Shown here in pieces: positions 51,029-60,297 of a stretch of 64,000 nucleotides of DNA. Below the pieces are notes generated by a model, which was not told the origin of the DNA, made no database searches, and was given only the letters and a program-made list of their open reading frames with translations. The translations under genes and the position numbers were made by a program. The stretch's first letter is position 1; every line of letters begins with the position of its first letter. Source of the stretch: Fodinicurvata fenggangensis DSM 21160 (lineage in GTDB: Bacteria; Pseudomonadota; Alphaproteobacteria; Kiloniellales; DSM-21159); the NCBI RefSeq assembly GCF_000686045.1, contig NZ_JMLV01000008.1, forward strand, positions 101,001 through 165,000, given 5' to 3'.

Positions 51029-51982
51029 TTAACCTGGCACTACGGGCGTCAGCAACGCGTGCCCGTCACGATGGGCCCGCAGATTGTCCAGCACCAGGTT
51101 GCCCATCGCGCGCCTGGTTTCCCAAGTGGCGCTGCCGATATGTGGGGCCAGGACCACGTTGTCGCGACCGACCAGGGCCTCGGGCACCTCCGGCTCCTTC
51201 TCGAAGACATCCAGCGCCGCGCCCCCGGTCCGTCCCGACTGAAGGGCGGCCACGAGCGCCTGCTCATCCACCACACTGCCGCGCGCGATGTTCACCAGCG
51301 TCCCGTCCGGTCCAAGCGCCTCCAGAACCTTGGCATCGACCAGATGACGGGTCGCCGCACCCCCGCTGCAGCAGACGATGAGGTCATCACACTGCTGGGC
51401 CAGCGCCAGCGGACTGTCCAGGTAGGTCCAGTTCGAGTCCGGCAGGGGGCTGCGCTTGTGATAGAGAATTTCCATCCCGAAGACCTCCAGCCGCCGCGCC
51501 GTGGCCTCGCCAATGCGCCCCAGCCCCAGGATACCGGCACGGCGTCCGCGCAGGCTGCGTCCCAGCGGAAGATCGCCTGAACGGGACCAGTCCCCGGCAC
51601 GGACCCAGCGATCGCCACGCACGAGCAGACGATGCAGGGCCCCCAGCAGGAAGACCGCCAGGTCGGCAACATCGTCGGTCAGGACGTCCGGCGTGTTGGT
51701 GACGGCCGCCCCCTGCCGTGCCGCAGCCGCAAGATCGACCGCGTCGACCCCAACACCATAGCAGGCGATCACGCGCAGCTTCGGCAGCGCTTCGACCAGT
51801 TCGGCCTCGGCACCACGCCCGCCGGTGGTGACCAGGGCGGTGACCTGGCCGCCAACGCGCCCGATCAGCTCGTCCAGCGTTCCGTCACGGCCGACCAGAT
51901 GGACCTCGAACTCCGAATCAAGCTGTTCCTGAATGTCCGGCGGCCCCAGGGGCGCCAGGGAAAGCAGTGGAAACTTGGACAT
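51029..51982 (-). CDS. D-isomer-specific 2-hydroxyacid dehydrogenase (GyaR/GhrB-like)
   Basis: 317 aa. The Rossmann motif GLGRIGEATARRL (about 150), catalytic Arg in NIARGSVVDE (about 235), Glu in FEKEPEVPEAL and His in APHIGSATWETR (about 285) are all present. It reduces or oxidises 2-hydroxy acids such as hydroxypyruvate, glyoxylate or 2-ketogluconate with NAD(P). It is second in a two-gene minus-strand unit after a beta-hydroxyacid dehydrogenase and converges on the GntR gene with 16 nt between the stops. It fits the final steps of aldarate breakdown. Confidence 0.88.
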   Translation of the reverse strand: MSKFPLLSLAPLGPPDIQEQLDSEFEVHLVGRDGTLDELIGRVGGQVTALVTTGGRGAEAELVEALPKLRVIACYGVGVDAVDLAAAARQGAAVTNTPDVLTDDVADLAVFLLGALHRLLVRGDRWVRAGDWSRSGDLPLGRSLRGRRAGILGLGRIGEATARRLEVFGMEILYHKRSPLPDSNWTYLDSPLALAQQCDDLIVCCSGGAATRHLVDAKVLEALGPDGTLVNIARGSVVDEQALVAALQSGRTGGAALDVFEKEPEVPEALVGRDNVVLAPHIGSATWETRRAMGNLVLDNLRAHRDGHALLTPVVPG

Positions 51983-52014
51983 GAATTCTCCTATCCGCGC
52001 GATTGGGGGTCAGA

Positions 52015-52899
52015 TCACTTGGTGCGCCAGCCCTGCATTAACCGATAGAGGTAGGGAACATACTCGTCGCCCTTGCCCTGGGCCAGGGCCAGCTCGAACA
52101 GCTGGTGGACGGCCTGAGTCGTCATGGGAACGCAACCGGCATCGCGGGCGGATTTCAGGTAATAGCCATAGTCCTTGCGCGCATTCTGCAGGGTGAATTC
52201 CAGGCCATCGGTACGTCCCTCCAGGGCCGCCGGCATCACCATGCGGAACATCTTGCTGTCGGCACCGCCGGCCGTGACGATGTCGTAGAGCACCTGGGGA
52301 TCGACCCCGGCGGCCTCGCAGGTTGCCGCGGCTTCGGCCGCCAGGGCGGCGTGCCCCAGCGAAAGCGCGTTGTTCACCAGCTTCACGGTGTGTCCGCTGC
52401 CCAACGGCCCGGCACGGAAGCGGTTCTCGGAAAAGACCGACAGGATGGGCTCGACCTCGTCAATAGTGGCTGCCTCGCCCCCGATCAAAAGGTTCAGGCG
52501 CCCTTCCCGCGCCTCCCGCGGCGTCCGGCTCATGGGCGCGTCGATCATCCGCACCCCCTTTTCCGCCAGGGCAGCCCCCAGGACTTGCGTCGACTGGGGA
52601 TCGGCCGTCGTCATGTCGACCAGGATCTGCCCCTCACGCGCCTCCGTCAGGATGCCCTGCTCGCCGTTCACCAGGCTTTCCATCACGGCGGAGGAGGTCA
52701 CGCAGGTGATGATCACATCCGCGTTGCGGGCCAGTTCCGCCGCGGTCCCGGCCTCCTGCGCGCCGCGCCCGACCAGGTCGTCCACGGGCTCGCGGTTGCG
52801 ATGGCCGAGAATCGTGAGCGGATAGCCCGCCTCCAGCAGCAGCCGCGCCGGCCCATACCCCATGAGCCCGACCCCGATGAAGCCGATACGCTTTGTCAT
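52015..52899 (-). CDS. Beta-hydroxyacid dehydrogenase (tartronate semialdehyde reductase/3-hydroxyisobutyrate dehydrogenase family)
   Basis: 294 aa. N-terminal NAD(P) motif GFIGVGLMGYG (about 7), substrate motif DAPMSRTPREAREGRL (about 120), and the catalytic Lys in HTVKLVNNAL (about 170). In galactarate/glucarate pathways this family reduces tartronate semialdehyde to glycerate, which suits the dehydratase and TRAP importer nearby. It lies 32 nt upstream of the 2-hydroxyacid dehydrogenase gene. The exact substrate is unproven. Confidence 0.87.
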   Translation of the reverse strand: MTKRIGFIGVGLMGYGPARLLLEAGYPLTILGHRNREPVDDLVGRGAQEAGTAAELARNADVIITCVTSSAVMESLVNGEQGILTEAREGQILVDMTTADPQSTQVLGAALAEKGVRMIDAPMSRTPREAREGRLNLLIGGEAATIDEVEPILSVFSENRFRAGPLGSGHTVKLVNNALSLGHAALAAEAAATCEAAGVDPQVLYDIVTAGGADSKMFRMVMPAALEGRTDGLEFTLQNARKDYGYYLKSARDAGCVPMTTQAVHQLFELALAQGKGDEYVPYLYRLMQGWRTK

Positions 52900-53250
52900 G
52901 AATGCCTCCGTTGGTGTTGGCGGGGAATGCAGGTGAAGGGAACCATGGTTGCATCCCCCTCAGGGGCAGTCCCTCCTGCACACCGCACAGGCTGGTGAGT
53001 CCGTCCAGGCGTTCGCTACTGGAACAGTCTGAAAGGGTAAGTATATCAGCCCGTTCTGTCAGGTGCCAGTTTCGGTAGAACAGTCGCGCAGAGGAAGCAT
53101 CATGGTCGCTACAAGGGAACCGGGTCTTCGAACCATGCCCTTGGTGCACCCGGATTGGCGACGTGGTCGGGCCGGCAGTCGATCCGCACGGCGGCTCAGT
53201 TCTGCGGGATCAGCAGCCGGGCCCCACATTTGAAGCCCAGCTGTCACCGA
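52900..53250. other. Noncoding gap upstream of the oxidoreductase pair
   Basis: 351 nt between divergent-facing annotation: the start of the beta-hydroxyacid dehydrogenase and the stop of pirin. No gene or RNA is recognised. CTGAAAGGGTAAGTATATC near 53029-53047 is a loose relative of the GTATGAAAGGT motif found at the other two promoters of the sugar-acid cluster and may be a third regulator site. Confidence 0.4.
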
Positions 53251-54114
53251 TCAGCTGGCCGGCATCTGGCCGAAGCGGCCGCTTTGGAAATCCTCGATCG
53301 CCTCGCGGATTTCATCCTTGCTGGTCATCACGAAGGGACCGTAGCCCACGACGGGTTCGTCGATCGGCTCGCCGGTCAGCACCAGGATCATGGACTCGCC
53401 ATCGGCCTGCAGCTTCACGCCTTCGCCGTCCGTCGACAGGTGCGCAATCTCGGCTTCACCGCAGCCTTTCCCGTCAATCGTGACATGCCCGGACAGGACC
53501 GCGACCATGCTGTTATGGCCCGCCGGCAGCGGCAGCACGGTCTCCGCCCCGGCATCAAGCCGCACATCCCACAGGTTGACCGGCGTAAAGGTTCGTGCCG
53601 GGCCTTTCGTGTCTCCGAAGGCCCCCGCGATGATCCTTGCCCGCCCGCCCTCGAAAGGGACGAGCGGAATCTCGCCGTCGGTGATCGCCTGATAGCTTGG
53701 CGGCACGCCCTTGTCCTTGGCAGGCAGGTTGACCCACAGCTGGACCATGCGGAACGGCCCGCCGCTTTTCGAATAGCCGGAGGAATGGAACTCTTCGTGG
53801 ACGATGCCGCCACCAGCGGTCATCCACTGGACGTCGCCCGGGCCGATCGTTCCGCCTCCGCCGCTCGAATCCCGGTGGCTGACCTCGCCGTCATAGACGA
53901 TGGTCACGGTCTCGAACCCGCGATGCGGATGCTCGCCGACGCCACGCGGCGCCCCCTCCTTGGGCGGAAAGGTGTGAGGTCCCGCATAGTCGAACAGCAG
54001 GAAGGGACTGATGGCCTTCGTGTCGCCGTGATAGCTGAACAGGGAGCGTACGGGGAACCCGTCACCGACCCAGTGGCCGTCCGGGGGATGGATGATGTTG
54101 CGAAGAGTCTTCAT
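53251..54114 (-). CDS. Pirin family protein
   Basis: 287 aa from ATG 54114, after GAGAGGTG; the frame above it is noncoding. This bicupin protein has the metal-binding motif HPHRGFETVT (two His, about 60) and the third His and Glu in EEFHSS (about 105). Bacterial pirins are quercetinase-like or regulate pyruvate dehydrogenase, and are often next to and controlled by an HxlR gene. Here the divergent HxlR gene is truncated, so normal control may be lost. Confidence 0.9.
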   Translation of the reverse strand: MKTLRNIIHPPDGHWVGDGFPVRSLFSYHGDTKAISPFLLFDYAGPHTFPPKEGAPRGVGEHPHRGFETVTIVYDGEVSHRDSSGGGGTIGPGDVQWMTAGGGIVHEEFHSSGYSKSGGPFRMVQLWVNLPAKDKGVPPSYQAITDGEIPLVPFEGGRARIIAGAFGDTKGPARTFTPVNLWDVRLDAGAETVLPLPAGHNSMVAVLSGHVTIDGKGCGEAEIAHLSTDGEGVKLQADGESMILVLTGEPIDEPVVGYGPFVMTSKDEIREAIEDFQSGRFGQMPAS

Positions 54115-54231
54115 GGCTGCACCTCTCGATTCAGGCGAGATACCGGCTCGCCTGTCTGACAGTATTTGCGATTGCCATAACAATGGGGCCCTATAAACTT
54201 TCTGCAAGTACGGTCCCAAAGGATACCGAAG

Positions 54232-54564
54232 ATGAGCAGACAGCGCGCATCCGAACCGCCCGGCTGTCCGGCCGAGATAACGCTGGAGTTCCTCGGCGGG
54301 AAATGGCGCCCGCTGATCATCTACTGGCTGCTCGGGAACCCGGTGCTGTTCAATAAGTTGCAGCCGCGCAAAGGTACTGCGACCTACCCATCGGGGCGAA
54401 AACGCTCAGAGATGATTGGCGTTTGCCATGGGGAGAGCCTTGCCGCTTTGAAGAACACACGACAAGAGCACATTCTTCATCGCCCATATTCGCCTCACTT
54501 TTCTACATCCGCTATTCCTCAGACCGACGAAACACCAGTCGAAGTTGCTTTTCCACCTCGGTGA
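54232..54564 (+). pseudogene. Truncated HxlR-family regulator
   Basis: The frame encodes 110 aa, but only the first 46 or so match HxlR regulators (GCPAEITLEFLGGKWRPLII, GNPVLFNKL). After about base 54365 the sequence no longer matches: the wing and second half of the HTH are absent and replaced by unrelated low-complexity residues that run into the 3' end of the convergent ATPase gene. This looks like a deletion or insertion scar. It is divergent from pirin, its expected target. Confidence 0.7.
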
Positions 54565-57217
54565 TGGCGAGGAACACGAAGCCGACGGCAACGATCAGCG
54601 CGCCGTCGAGGAAGGACACCGCCTGGGTGTCGAAGACCTTCTGCAGTGGCGGGAGATAGGTGACGGCGAACTGTGCGGCGGTCACGGCGATCACGGCAAT
54701 CCATACGACCTTTGTCCCGCGCACCGCCTTCCAGGTGAGCGAGGTGCCATGGATGTTGCGGATGAAGAACAGATGGAAGATTTCCAGCACCACCAGCGTA
54801 TTCAACGCCATGGTCCGGGCCAGTTCCGGCGCGTAGCCCTTGTCGACCCCATAGGCATAGATGCCGAACACGGCGAAGACGAACAGCGCCGAGACAAACA
54901 CGACATGCCAGATCAGTTGACCGGTCAGGATCGGCGCGTTGCGTGGTCGCGGCGGCCGTCGCATGGTGTTGTCTTCCATAGGCTCGAAGGCCAATGCCAG
55001 GCCGAGCGTGGTCGCGGTGATGAGGTTGATCCATAGTATCTGCACGGCCGTCACCGGCAGGGCCATACTGAAAAATAGTGCAGTAATGATGGTCAGCGAT
55101 TCGCCGGCGTTTGTGGGCAAGGTCCAGCTGATGACCTTCTTGATGTTGTCATACACCGTCCGCCCCTCGCCTACCGCGGCCGCAATCGAGGCGAAGTTGT
55201 CATCGGCGAGAACCAATTCGGAAGCCTCCTTGGCCGCCTCACTGCCTTTCCGCCCCATGGAGATGCCAGCGTCCGCGCGCTTCAATGCCGGCGCATCGTT
55301 CACGCCGTCACCGGTCATGGCTACGGTCAGCCCATGGGCCTGAAGCGCCATCACAAGACGCAGCTTATGCTCGGGGCTGGTGCGAGCGAAGATGTCTGTA
55401 CTCACGACGGCGGCGGTGAGCTGCGCATCGTCCATGTCTTCGAGCTCGGCGCCAGTCAGCACCTGTTCGACATTCTTCAGGCCGATCTGGCTGCCGATGG
55501 CACGGGCCGTACCGGCATGATCGCCCGTGATCATCTTCACCCGGATGCCGGCCTCGTGGCATTCAGCGACAGCGGCGACGGCTTCGCTGCGCGGCGGGTC
55601 GATGAGACCCACAATCCCGAGCAATGTCATCCGACCGTCCAGGTCCGAAGCGTCAATTGCCTCATGCTCCTGCGGCATGGTTCGCGTTGCGAGCGCCAGC
55701 ACACGCTGACCCTGCGCAGCGATGGCCTCGACCTGCCCCTGCCAATAGTCGGTATCCAGCAACTGGGTACCGCCGCCCGGCGCGCGCTGGTCGGCACACA
55801 TCTGCAGGATGCGCTCCGGCGCACCCTTCAAGTTGATGCGAGTGTGGCCATCGGGATTGTGATGGAGGACGGCCATGTAGCGATAGCTGGCATCAAAAGG
55901 AATGCTGTCGGTGCGCGTCCATCCGGCGAACGCGTCGGGATTCGCATCCATGATCTTGCCGGCCAGCGCCTGCAAGGCGCCCTCCATCGGACCGCCTTCG
56001 ACATGCCAGCCGTTTTCGTCGGCGTGCAGCACCGCATCGTTGCAGAGGGCCGCGGCGCGGGCGATCTCGGGCAGAATAGCGTCTTCTTCAACATCATCTT
56101 CCGTTTCACCAAGCCGGATTCTTCCTTCGGGAGCATAGCCGCTGCCCTCCACCGTATAAGTATGGTCAGCCGTCGCCACAGTGGCGACCATCATCTCGTT
56201 GCGGGTCAAAGTGCCGGTCTTGTCGGTACAGATGACCGAAACCGAGCCTAGGGTCTCGATGGCCGGAAGATGACGGACGATAGCGTTACGCCGCGCCATG
56301 GCCTGCACACCGATGGCAAGCGTGATAGTCAGCACGGCAGGCAAACCTTCGGGAATGGCCGCCACTGAAAGCCCCACCACGACAATGAACAGCTCCGAGA
56401 ACGAGGCGTGCCCGACGAAATGGCCATAGAGCAGCAGGACTGCCGCGATAAGCAGGATGAAGACTGACAGCCAGCGGGCGAAGTCGTCCATCTGCCGGAT
56501 CAGCGGGGTCGTCAGCTTCTCTACCCGCGACAGCATGCCACTGATGCGGCCGATCTCAGTCGCCTCGCCGGTTGCGACCACCACGCCGCGGCCGGCTCCG
56601 CCGGAGACCAGCGTGCCGCTGTAGGCCATGCAGGTACGGTCGCCAAGCGTTGCGTCGGTCGGCACCGGTTCCGTATTTTTTTCCACCGGCACCGACTCGC
56701 CGGTCAGGATGGCTTCCTCGATACGCAGGCCGCTCGCTTCCAGCAGACGCAGGTCGGCGGGAACCTTCTCGCCCGCTTCCAGCAGGACGATATCACCCGG
56801 CACGACCTCGGCACTGTCGATGGTTTGGCGCCGACCGTTGCGCAGCACCGAGGTATGGGGTGCGAGCATGTCGCGAATGGCGGTCATCGCTTGTTCAGCG
56901 CGGCCTTCCTGGATGAAGCCGATGATGCCATTGACGACGACGACGGCGAGGATGACGCCGGTGTCGATGAAATAGCCCAGGCTCGCCGTGACGACCGCGG
57001 CGCCAAGCAGCACATAGATCAGGACGTTATGGAAATGCGAGAGGAAGCGCAGGATTGGACTGCGCTTCGCTGGTGGCGCCAAGCGGTTGTGGCCATGCTT
57101 CGCCAAACGCTCGGCCGCCTCGGATTCGCTCAGCCCCGAGGCCGTCGCATCCAGTGCGGACAGGCTATCCGACGCTGTCCTGGCGTGATGGATGGTGGTC
57201 TTATCGATAGGTTCCAT
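54512..57217 (-). CDS. P-type cation-transporting ATPase (P2-like)
   Basis: About 901 aa from ATG 57217, after GGAGAG; ATG 57274 is an alternative. Actuator motif LTGESVPV (about 175), phosphorylation motif ICTDKTGTLT (about 335), hinge MTGDGVNDAPALK (about 620) and ten membrane helices are present. The M4 motif is PEGLPA, as in Ca2+ pumps, and M5 has NAGES. In M6, however, the LWINLITATT segment lacks the Asp found in SERCA-type VTDGLP motifs, so classical Ca2+ transport is doubtful. The cation (Ca2+, Na+, K+ or Mg2+) cannot be assigned. It is monocistronic. Confidence 0.88.
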   Translation of the reverse strand: MEPIDKTTIHHARTASDSLSALDATASGLSESEAAERLAKHGHNRLAPPAKRSPILRFLSHFHNVLIYVLLGAAVVTASLGYFIDTGVILAVVVVNGIIGFIQEGRAEQAMTAIRDMLAPHTSVLRNGRRQTIDSAEVVPGDIVLLEAGEKVPADLRLLEASGLRIEEAILTGESVPVEKNTEPVPTDATLGDRTCMAYSGTLVSGGAGRGVVVATGEATEIGRISGMLSRVEKLTTPLIRQMDDFARWLSVFILLIAAVLLLYGHFVGHASFSELFIVVVGLSVAAIPEGLPAVLTITLAIGVQAMARRNAIVRHLPAIETLGSVSVICTDKTGTLTRNEMMVATVATADHTYTVEGSGYAPEGRIRLGETEDDVEEDAILPEIARAAALCNDAVLHADENGWHVEGGPMEGALQALAGKIMDANPDAFAGWTRTDSIPFDASYRYMAVLHHNPDGHTRINLKGAPERILQMCADQRAPGGGTQLLDTDYWQGQVEAIAAQGQRVLALATRTMPQEHEAIDASDLDGRMTLLGIVGLIDPPRSEAVAAVAECHEAGIRVKMITGDHAGTARAIGSQIGLKNVEQVLTGAELEDMDDAQLTAAVVSTDIFARTSPEHKLRLVMALQAHGLTVAMTGDGVNDAPALKRADAGISMGRKGSEAAKEASELVLADDNFASIAAAVGEGRTVYDNIKKVISWTLPTNAGESLTIITALFFSMALPVTAVQILWINLITATTLGLALAFEPMEDNTMRRPPRPRNAPILTGQLIWHVVFVSALFVFAVFGIYAYGVDKGYAPELARTMALNTLVVLEIFHLFFIRNIHGTSLTWKAVRGTKVVWIAVIAVTAAQFAVTYLPPLQKVFDTQAVSFLDGALIVAVGFVFLAITEVEKQLRLVFRRSEE

Positions 57218-57751
57218 TCGCGCTCTCCAGGCCGCCTGCTTAGCATGTGTGGTGCTGTCTGCCGAGTGCGGCATCGTTTCAGCCGACGCTAGGCAGAATC
57301 ACCACCGAGACGACCGAGACCCCAGTTCGCCGGTGCCCGAGCATGCAGCCCTGGCCAACTCTTCTGGCTGCCTTTACCACCAGTCCGGTTCAAGCGCTAT
57401 GAAGATAAGGCGCCTGCCTTGGCGGTTTCGTCGAGGATGGCAGGTTTCCCAACCCGTTCGAGGACATTTCCGCGATCGGCTCCTGAGCCTAAACGCGCCA
57501 ACTGCGCTTTCGCCAATCGGCATCCAGGGATACAAAACGGAAACAAAACCGGAAGCTTCCGGCCAAGTTTTCGATGCATATACATCAATGCATGTAAACA
57601 AGAACTCATTTAAATACCAAGATGTCACGCCAAGCTTCTTGGGCGTAGGTAGTTCTACTTATTGAATTTGAGCGCATAATGGTCATCTATAGGCCTGTAC
57701 AGTTGCGATACTTACGCCTGTACGGATGATCTAATCAGAAGGAATTTGGAA
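57218..57751. other. Noncoding gap between P-type ATPase and the peptidoglycan-binding protein
   Basis: 534 nt, increasingly AT-rich from 57530. No gene is supported. Two copies of GCCTGTAC (57693-57700 and 57716-57723) lie 23 bp apart on the same helical face just upstream of the next gene and may be activator or repressor sites. The divergent promoters for both flanking genes should be here. Confidence 0.45.
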
Positions 57752-59233
57752 ATGACCCTTAAGCGGCATTCAACAGCACTCGCCGCCATTCTATTGGCCA
57801 CCACGGCGATGGCAGCGCCGGCCTTTGCGGCATCCGAGCGCAGCATCACACCCGCCTGGACCACGGCGGATCGCGGTTCCGTTGGCGTACAACCCGCTTC
57901 GGGGCGGGCCGGCGCCGTCCAGATCGCGCAATCGCGCGATGTCCGGGAGGTCCAGACCCAGCTCAACCGTCTCGGTTACGAGGCCGGGCCGGAGGACGGT
58001 CTGATGGGATCGCGCACGCGCTCTGCGATCCGGGCCTATCAGGAAGATGAAGGCCTGCTTGTAACGGGGCAGCCGTCGCGCTCTTTGCTGAACCATATCA
58101 GCGACAGCATTGAGGAACGCCAAGAGGCTAGCAGCACCCAGGCCACGAACGACGACGCGGAATCGGAGAGGATCGCGGCCATTCAATCCGAATTGCGCCA
58201 GCGCGATTATCGCATTCCGGTTGTCTCGGGCGAAATGAACGAGGCGACGCGGGAAGCGATCCGCGCCTATGAGCGCGAGCGGGGTTACCTTGTAACAGGC
58301 CGCGCCACGGCGGAACTGCTAGAAGCCTTGCAGTCTGACGACAGCGACGACAGCGACAATCTGACGACGAGCGACATCGCCGACGTTCAGCAGGGCCTGA
58401 ATGACCGCGGCTACGATGCCGGGCCGGCCGATGGCGTCATTGGTCCGAAGACTCGAACAGCCATCCGGACCTATCAGTCCGATGCCGGCATGGACCCGAC
58501 CGGTCGCGTCTCGGACGAGTTGCACGCACGTCTGCAAGGTGATGCCTCGGATGATGACGACATCACCTGGAATGAGGAAGACGACGATAGCGACCACGGC
58601 GAGTTCGAAACCCTGCTGTCCGACAACTTCGATGACGGCAATTACACCTCGAACCCCAGATGGCGCATCGCGGCGGGAGAATTCTCGGTACGCAATGGCG
58701 GCTTGACCAGCCGTATGGACGCGTCCCGCACGGATACCGTGCAGGGCACCGGCATGGAGTTGCTGGGTTCGGTTCTGCAACGGGAACTGGGCATCCGCCT
58801 GCCGTCCCAGGGCGGGGTGGACGCCGCCCAGACCGCCGTATCAATGTCCAACGACTTCCGGATCACGGCGGAACTGTCCGGACGCAACTTCGCCGACGGC
58901 CAGGTCAATATCGGCCCTTATAGCGGCAACCAACTCGGTCATGGCTATCGACTGGCCTATATCGAGGACGATGAAGGACTCCTGACACTGTTGCGCATAA
59001 CAAGTGACAACCAAGTGGTACTGGACAGCACATCACTCTCGCTGTCCAACGAGGAGACGGTGTCGCTGGATTGGGAACGCCAGGAGAACGGCCTGATGAC
59101 GGTCTCTGCGAACGGCAACGTCCTGCTGCAGGCCCAGGACAATGGGGTCTCCGGCGGCTTCGACGGCTTTTCGCTGATCAACGCCGGCGGTGAATGGACC
59201 CTTCACAACGTGACGGTCCAAAGCCGCAACTAG
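57752..59233 (+). CDS. Secreted protein with three peptidoglycan-binding (PGB_1) repeats and a C-terminal beta domain
   Basis: 493 aa from ATG 57752, after AGAAGGAA. Signal peptide about 1-27 (AFAASE). Three PGB_1 repeats follow: VQTQLNRLGYEAGPEDGLMGSR (about 67), IQSELRQRDYRIPVVSGEMN (about 145) and VQQGLNDRGYDAGPADGVIGPK (about 215). Strongly acidic linkers (DDSDDSDN and DDDDITWNEEDDD) separate them from a C-terminal domain of about 190 residues that looks like a beta-sandwich of the LamG/concanavalin type (YRLAYIEDDEGLL, LDWERQENGLM). It probably anchors to the cell wall; no catalytic motif is visible. Confidence 0.8.
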   Translation: MTLKRHSTALAAILLATTAMAAPAFAASERSITPAWTTADRGSVGVQPASGRAGAVQIAQSRDVREVQTQLNRLGYEAGPEDGLMGSRTRSAIRAYQEDEGLLVTGQPSRSLLNHISDSIEERQEASSTQATNDDAESERIAAIQSELRQRDYRIPVVSGEMNEATREAIRAYERERGYLVTGRATAELLEALQSDDSDDSDNLTTSDIADVQQGLNDRGYDAGPADGVIGPKTRTAIRTYQSDAGMDPTGRVSDELHARLQGDASDDDDITWNEEDDDSDHGEFETLLSDNFDDGNYTSNPRWRIAAGEFSVRNGGLTSRMDASRTDTVQGTGMELLGSVLQRELGIRLPSQGGVDAAQTAVSMSNDFRITAELSGRNFADGQVNIGPYSGNQLGHGYRLAYIEDDEGLLTLLRITSDNQVVLDSTSLSLSNEETVSLDWERQENGLMTVSANGNVLLQAQDNGVSGGFDGFSLINAGGEWTLHNVTVQSRN

Positions 59234-59246
59234 GCTTCAGGAAGGT

Positions 59247-59297
59247 GAATGCCACACGGGCGCGCGCAGGATGACTCTGCCCGTCCCGTGTGCATTC
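59247..59297 (+). terminator. Hairpin after the PGB-repeat protein gene
   Basis: GAATGCCACACGGG (59247-59260) pairs with CCCGTGTGCATTC (59285-59297), leaving one bulged C, with a 24-nt loop that can fold further. No T run, so terminator strength is unclear. Confidence 0.45.
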
Positions 59298-59388
59298 CCC
59301 GCCTTGGCGCTTCGGGATCAGCCTTTGCAGCCTCGACCGAACCGCCGGAAAGGCCGATGACGAATGCGCGATAGACCTTTACCTGGCT

Positions 59389-60297
59389 TCAGGCGGTTCG
59401 GACCGGGGCTCTAAGGGCGACCAGGGCGGCCGCCAGGATCAGGGCGAAGCCCACCAGGTCCGTCGACGTAGGCCGTTCCCCCAGCATGACCGCCGAGGCG
59501 ATTACGCCAAAGACCGGCACCAGAAGCACGCCAAGACCGGCCGTCCCGGCCGGCAGGCGCTCCAGGACCCGGAACCACAGCAGATACCCGAGCGCGGTGC
59601 CTCCCACGATGCCGTAGAGCAGGCCCAACCAGGGTGGCAGGCCGATCGCAAACTCCAGGCTCTCTCCGGCCACGAGCATCCCCAACACGGACACCAGGGC
59701 GCCGGCAAATATCTGATAGACGGCGACCGTCAAGGGATGCGCCGCCACCCGCGCCCATTTCAGGTAAACGATCCCGATCGCCCAGCTCATGGCTCCGCCG
59801 ACTGCGGCCAGCGCACCCAGGGAGCCCCCGGCCTGCAACAGCGGCCAAAGAAGGATGAGCAGCCCCAGGCAACAGAGCGTCAGCGCCAAGGTGCGTGCCG
59901 GCGTCAGTGCTTCCTTCAGCGCAATGCGGGCCAGCAGGACGACCCATATGGGCATGGTATAGATGCAGATCGCGACCCGACCGGTCGAGGTCAGGAGGAT
60001 TGCGATCGCCGATAGGGCGCCGAAACCGCCACAGGCAAACATCCCCGACACGATCAGATGCAGCCTGTCGCGAGCAGAACGCACACGCAGGTCGGCGCCG
60101 AGTGCACGCGCCAGGGGCAGAAGCAGGATCCCGCCGGCCAAAAAAGACAGCGTGCGGAAGGTCCAGGGCGAAAAGCCCTGCAGGGCGAAGCTCGTCGCCA
60201 CGAAGTTCACGCCCCACACGAGCGCGACCAACAGCAGCGTTGCGCGGGCTCCAAGAGGATCGGACGTGTCAGCCTGTGCCCCGATACCGGCGCTCAC
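59389..60297 (-). CDS. EamA-family (DMT) transporter
   Basis: 302 aa with ten hydrophobic segments in two EamA repeats. Seen: LLVALVWGVNFVATSFAL (first helix), PWTFRTLSFLAGG, and the second repeat beginning at LGALAAVGGAMSWAIGIVYLKW. Members export amino acids, metabolites or drugs across the inner membrane. No neighbouring enzyme suggests a substrate. Confidence 0.9.
   Translation of the reverse strand: MSAGIGAQADTSDPLGARATLLLVALVWGVNFVATSFALQGFSPWTFRTLSFLAGGILLLPLARALGADLRVRSARDRLHLIVSGMFACGGFGALSAIAILLTSTGRVAICIYTMPIWVVLLARIALKEALTPARTLALTLCCLGLLILLWPLLQAGGSLGALAAVGGAMSWAIGIVYLKWARVAAHPLTVAVYQIFAGALVSVLGMLVAGESLEFAIGLPPWLGLLYGIVGGTALGYLLWFRVLERLPAGTAGLGVLLVPVFGVIASAVMLGERPTSTDLVGFALILAAALVALRAPVRTA

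Noticed and set aside
53095..53140. GGTTCGAA-like sequence on the minus strand resembling a tRNA T-loop
   Set aside because: No matching acceptor, D or anticodon stems could be folded around it.
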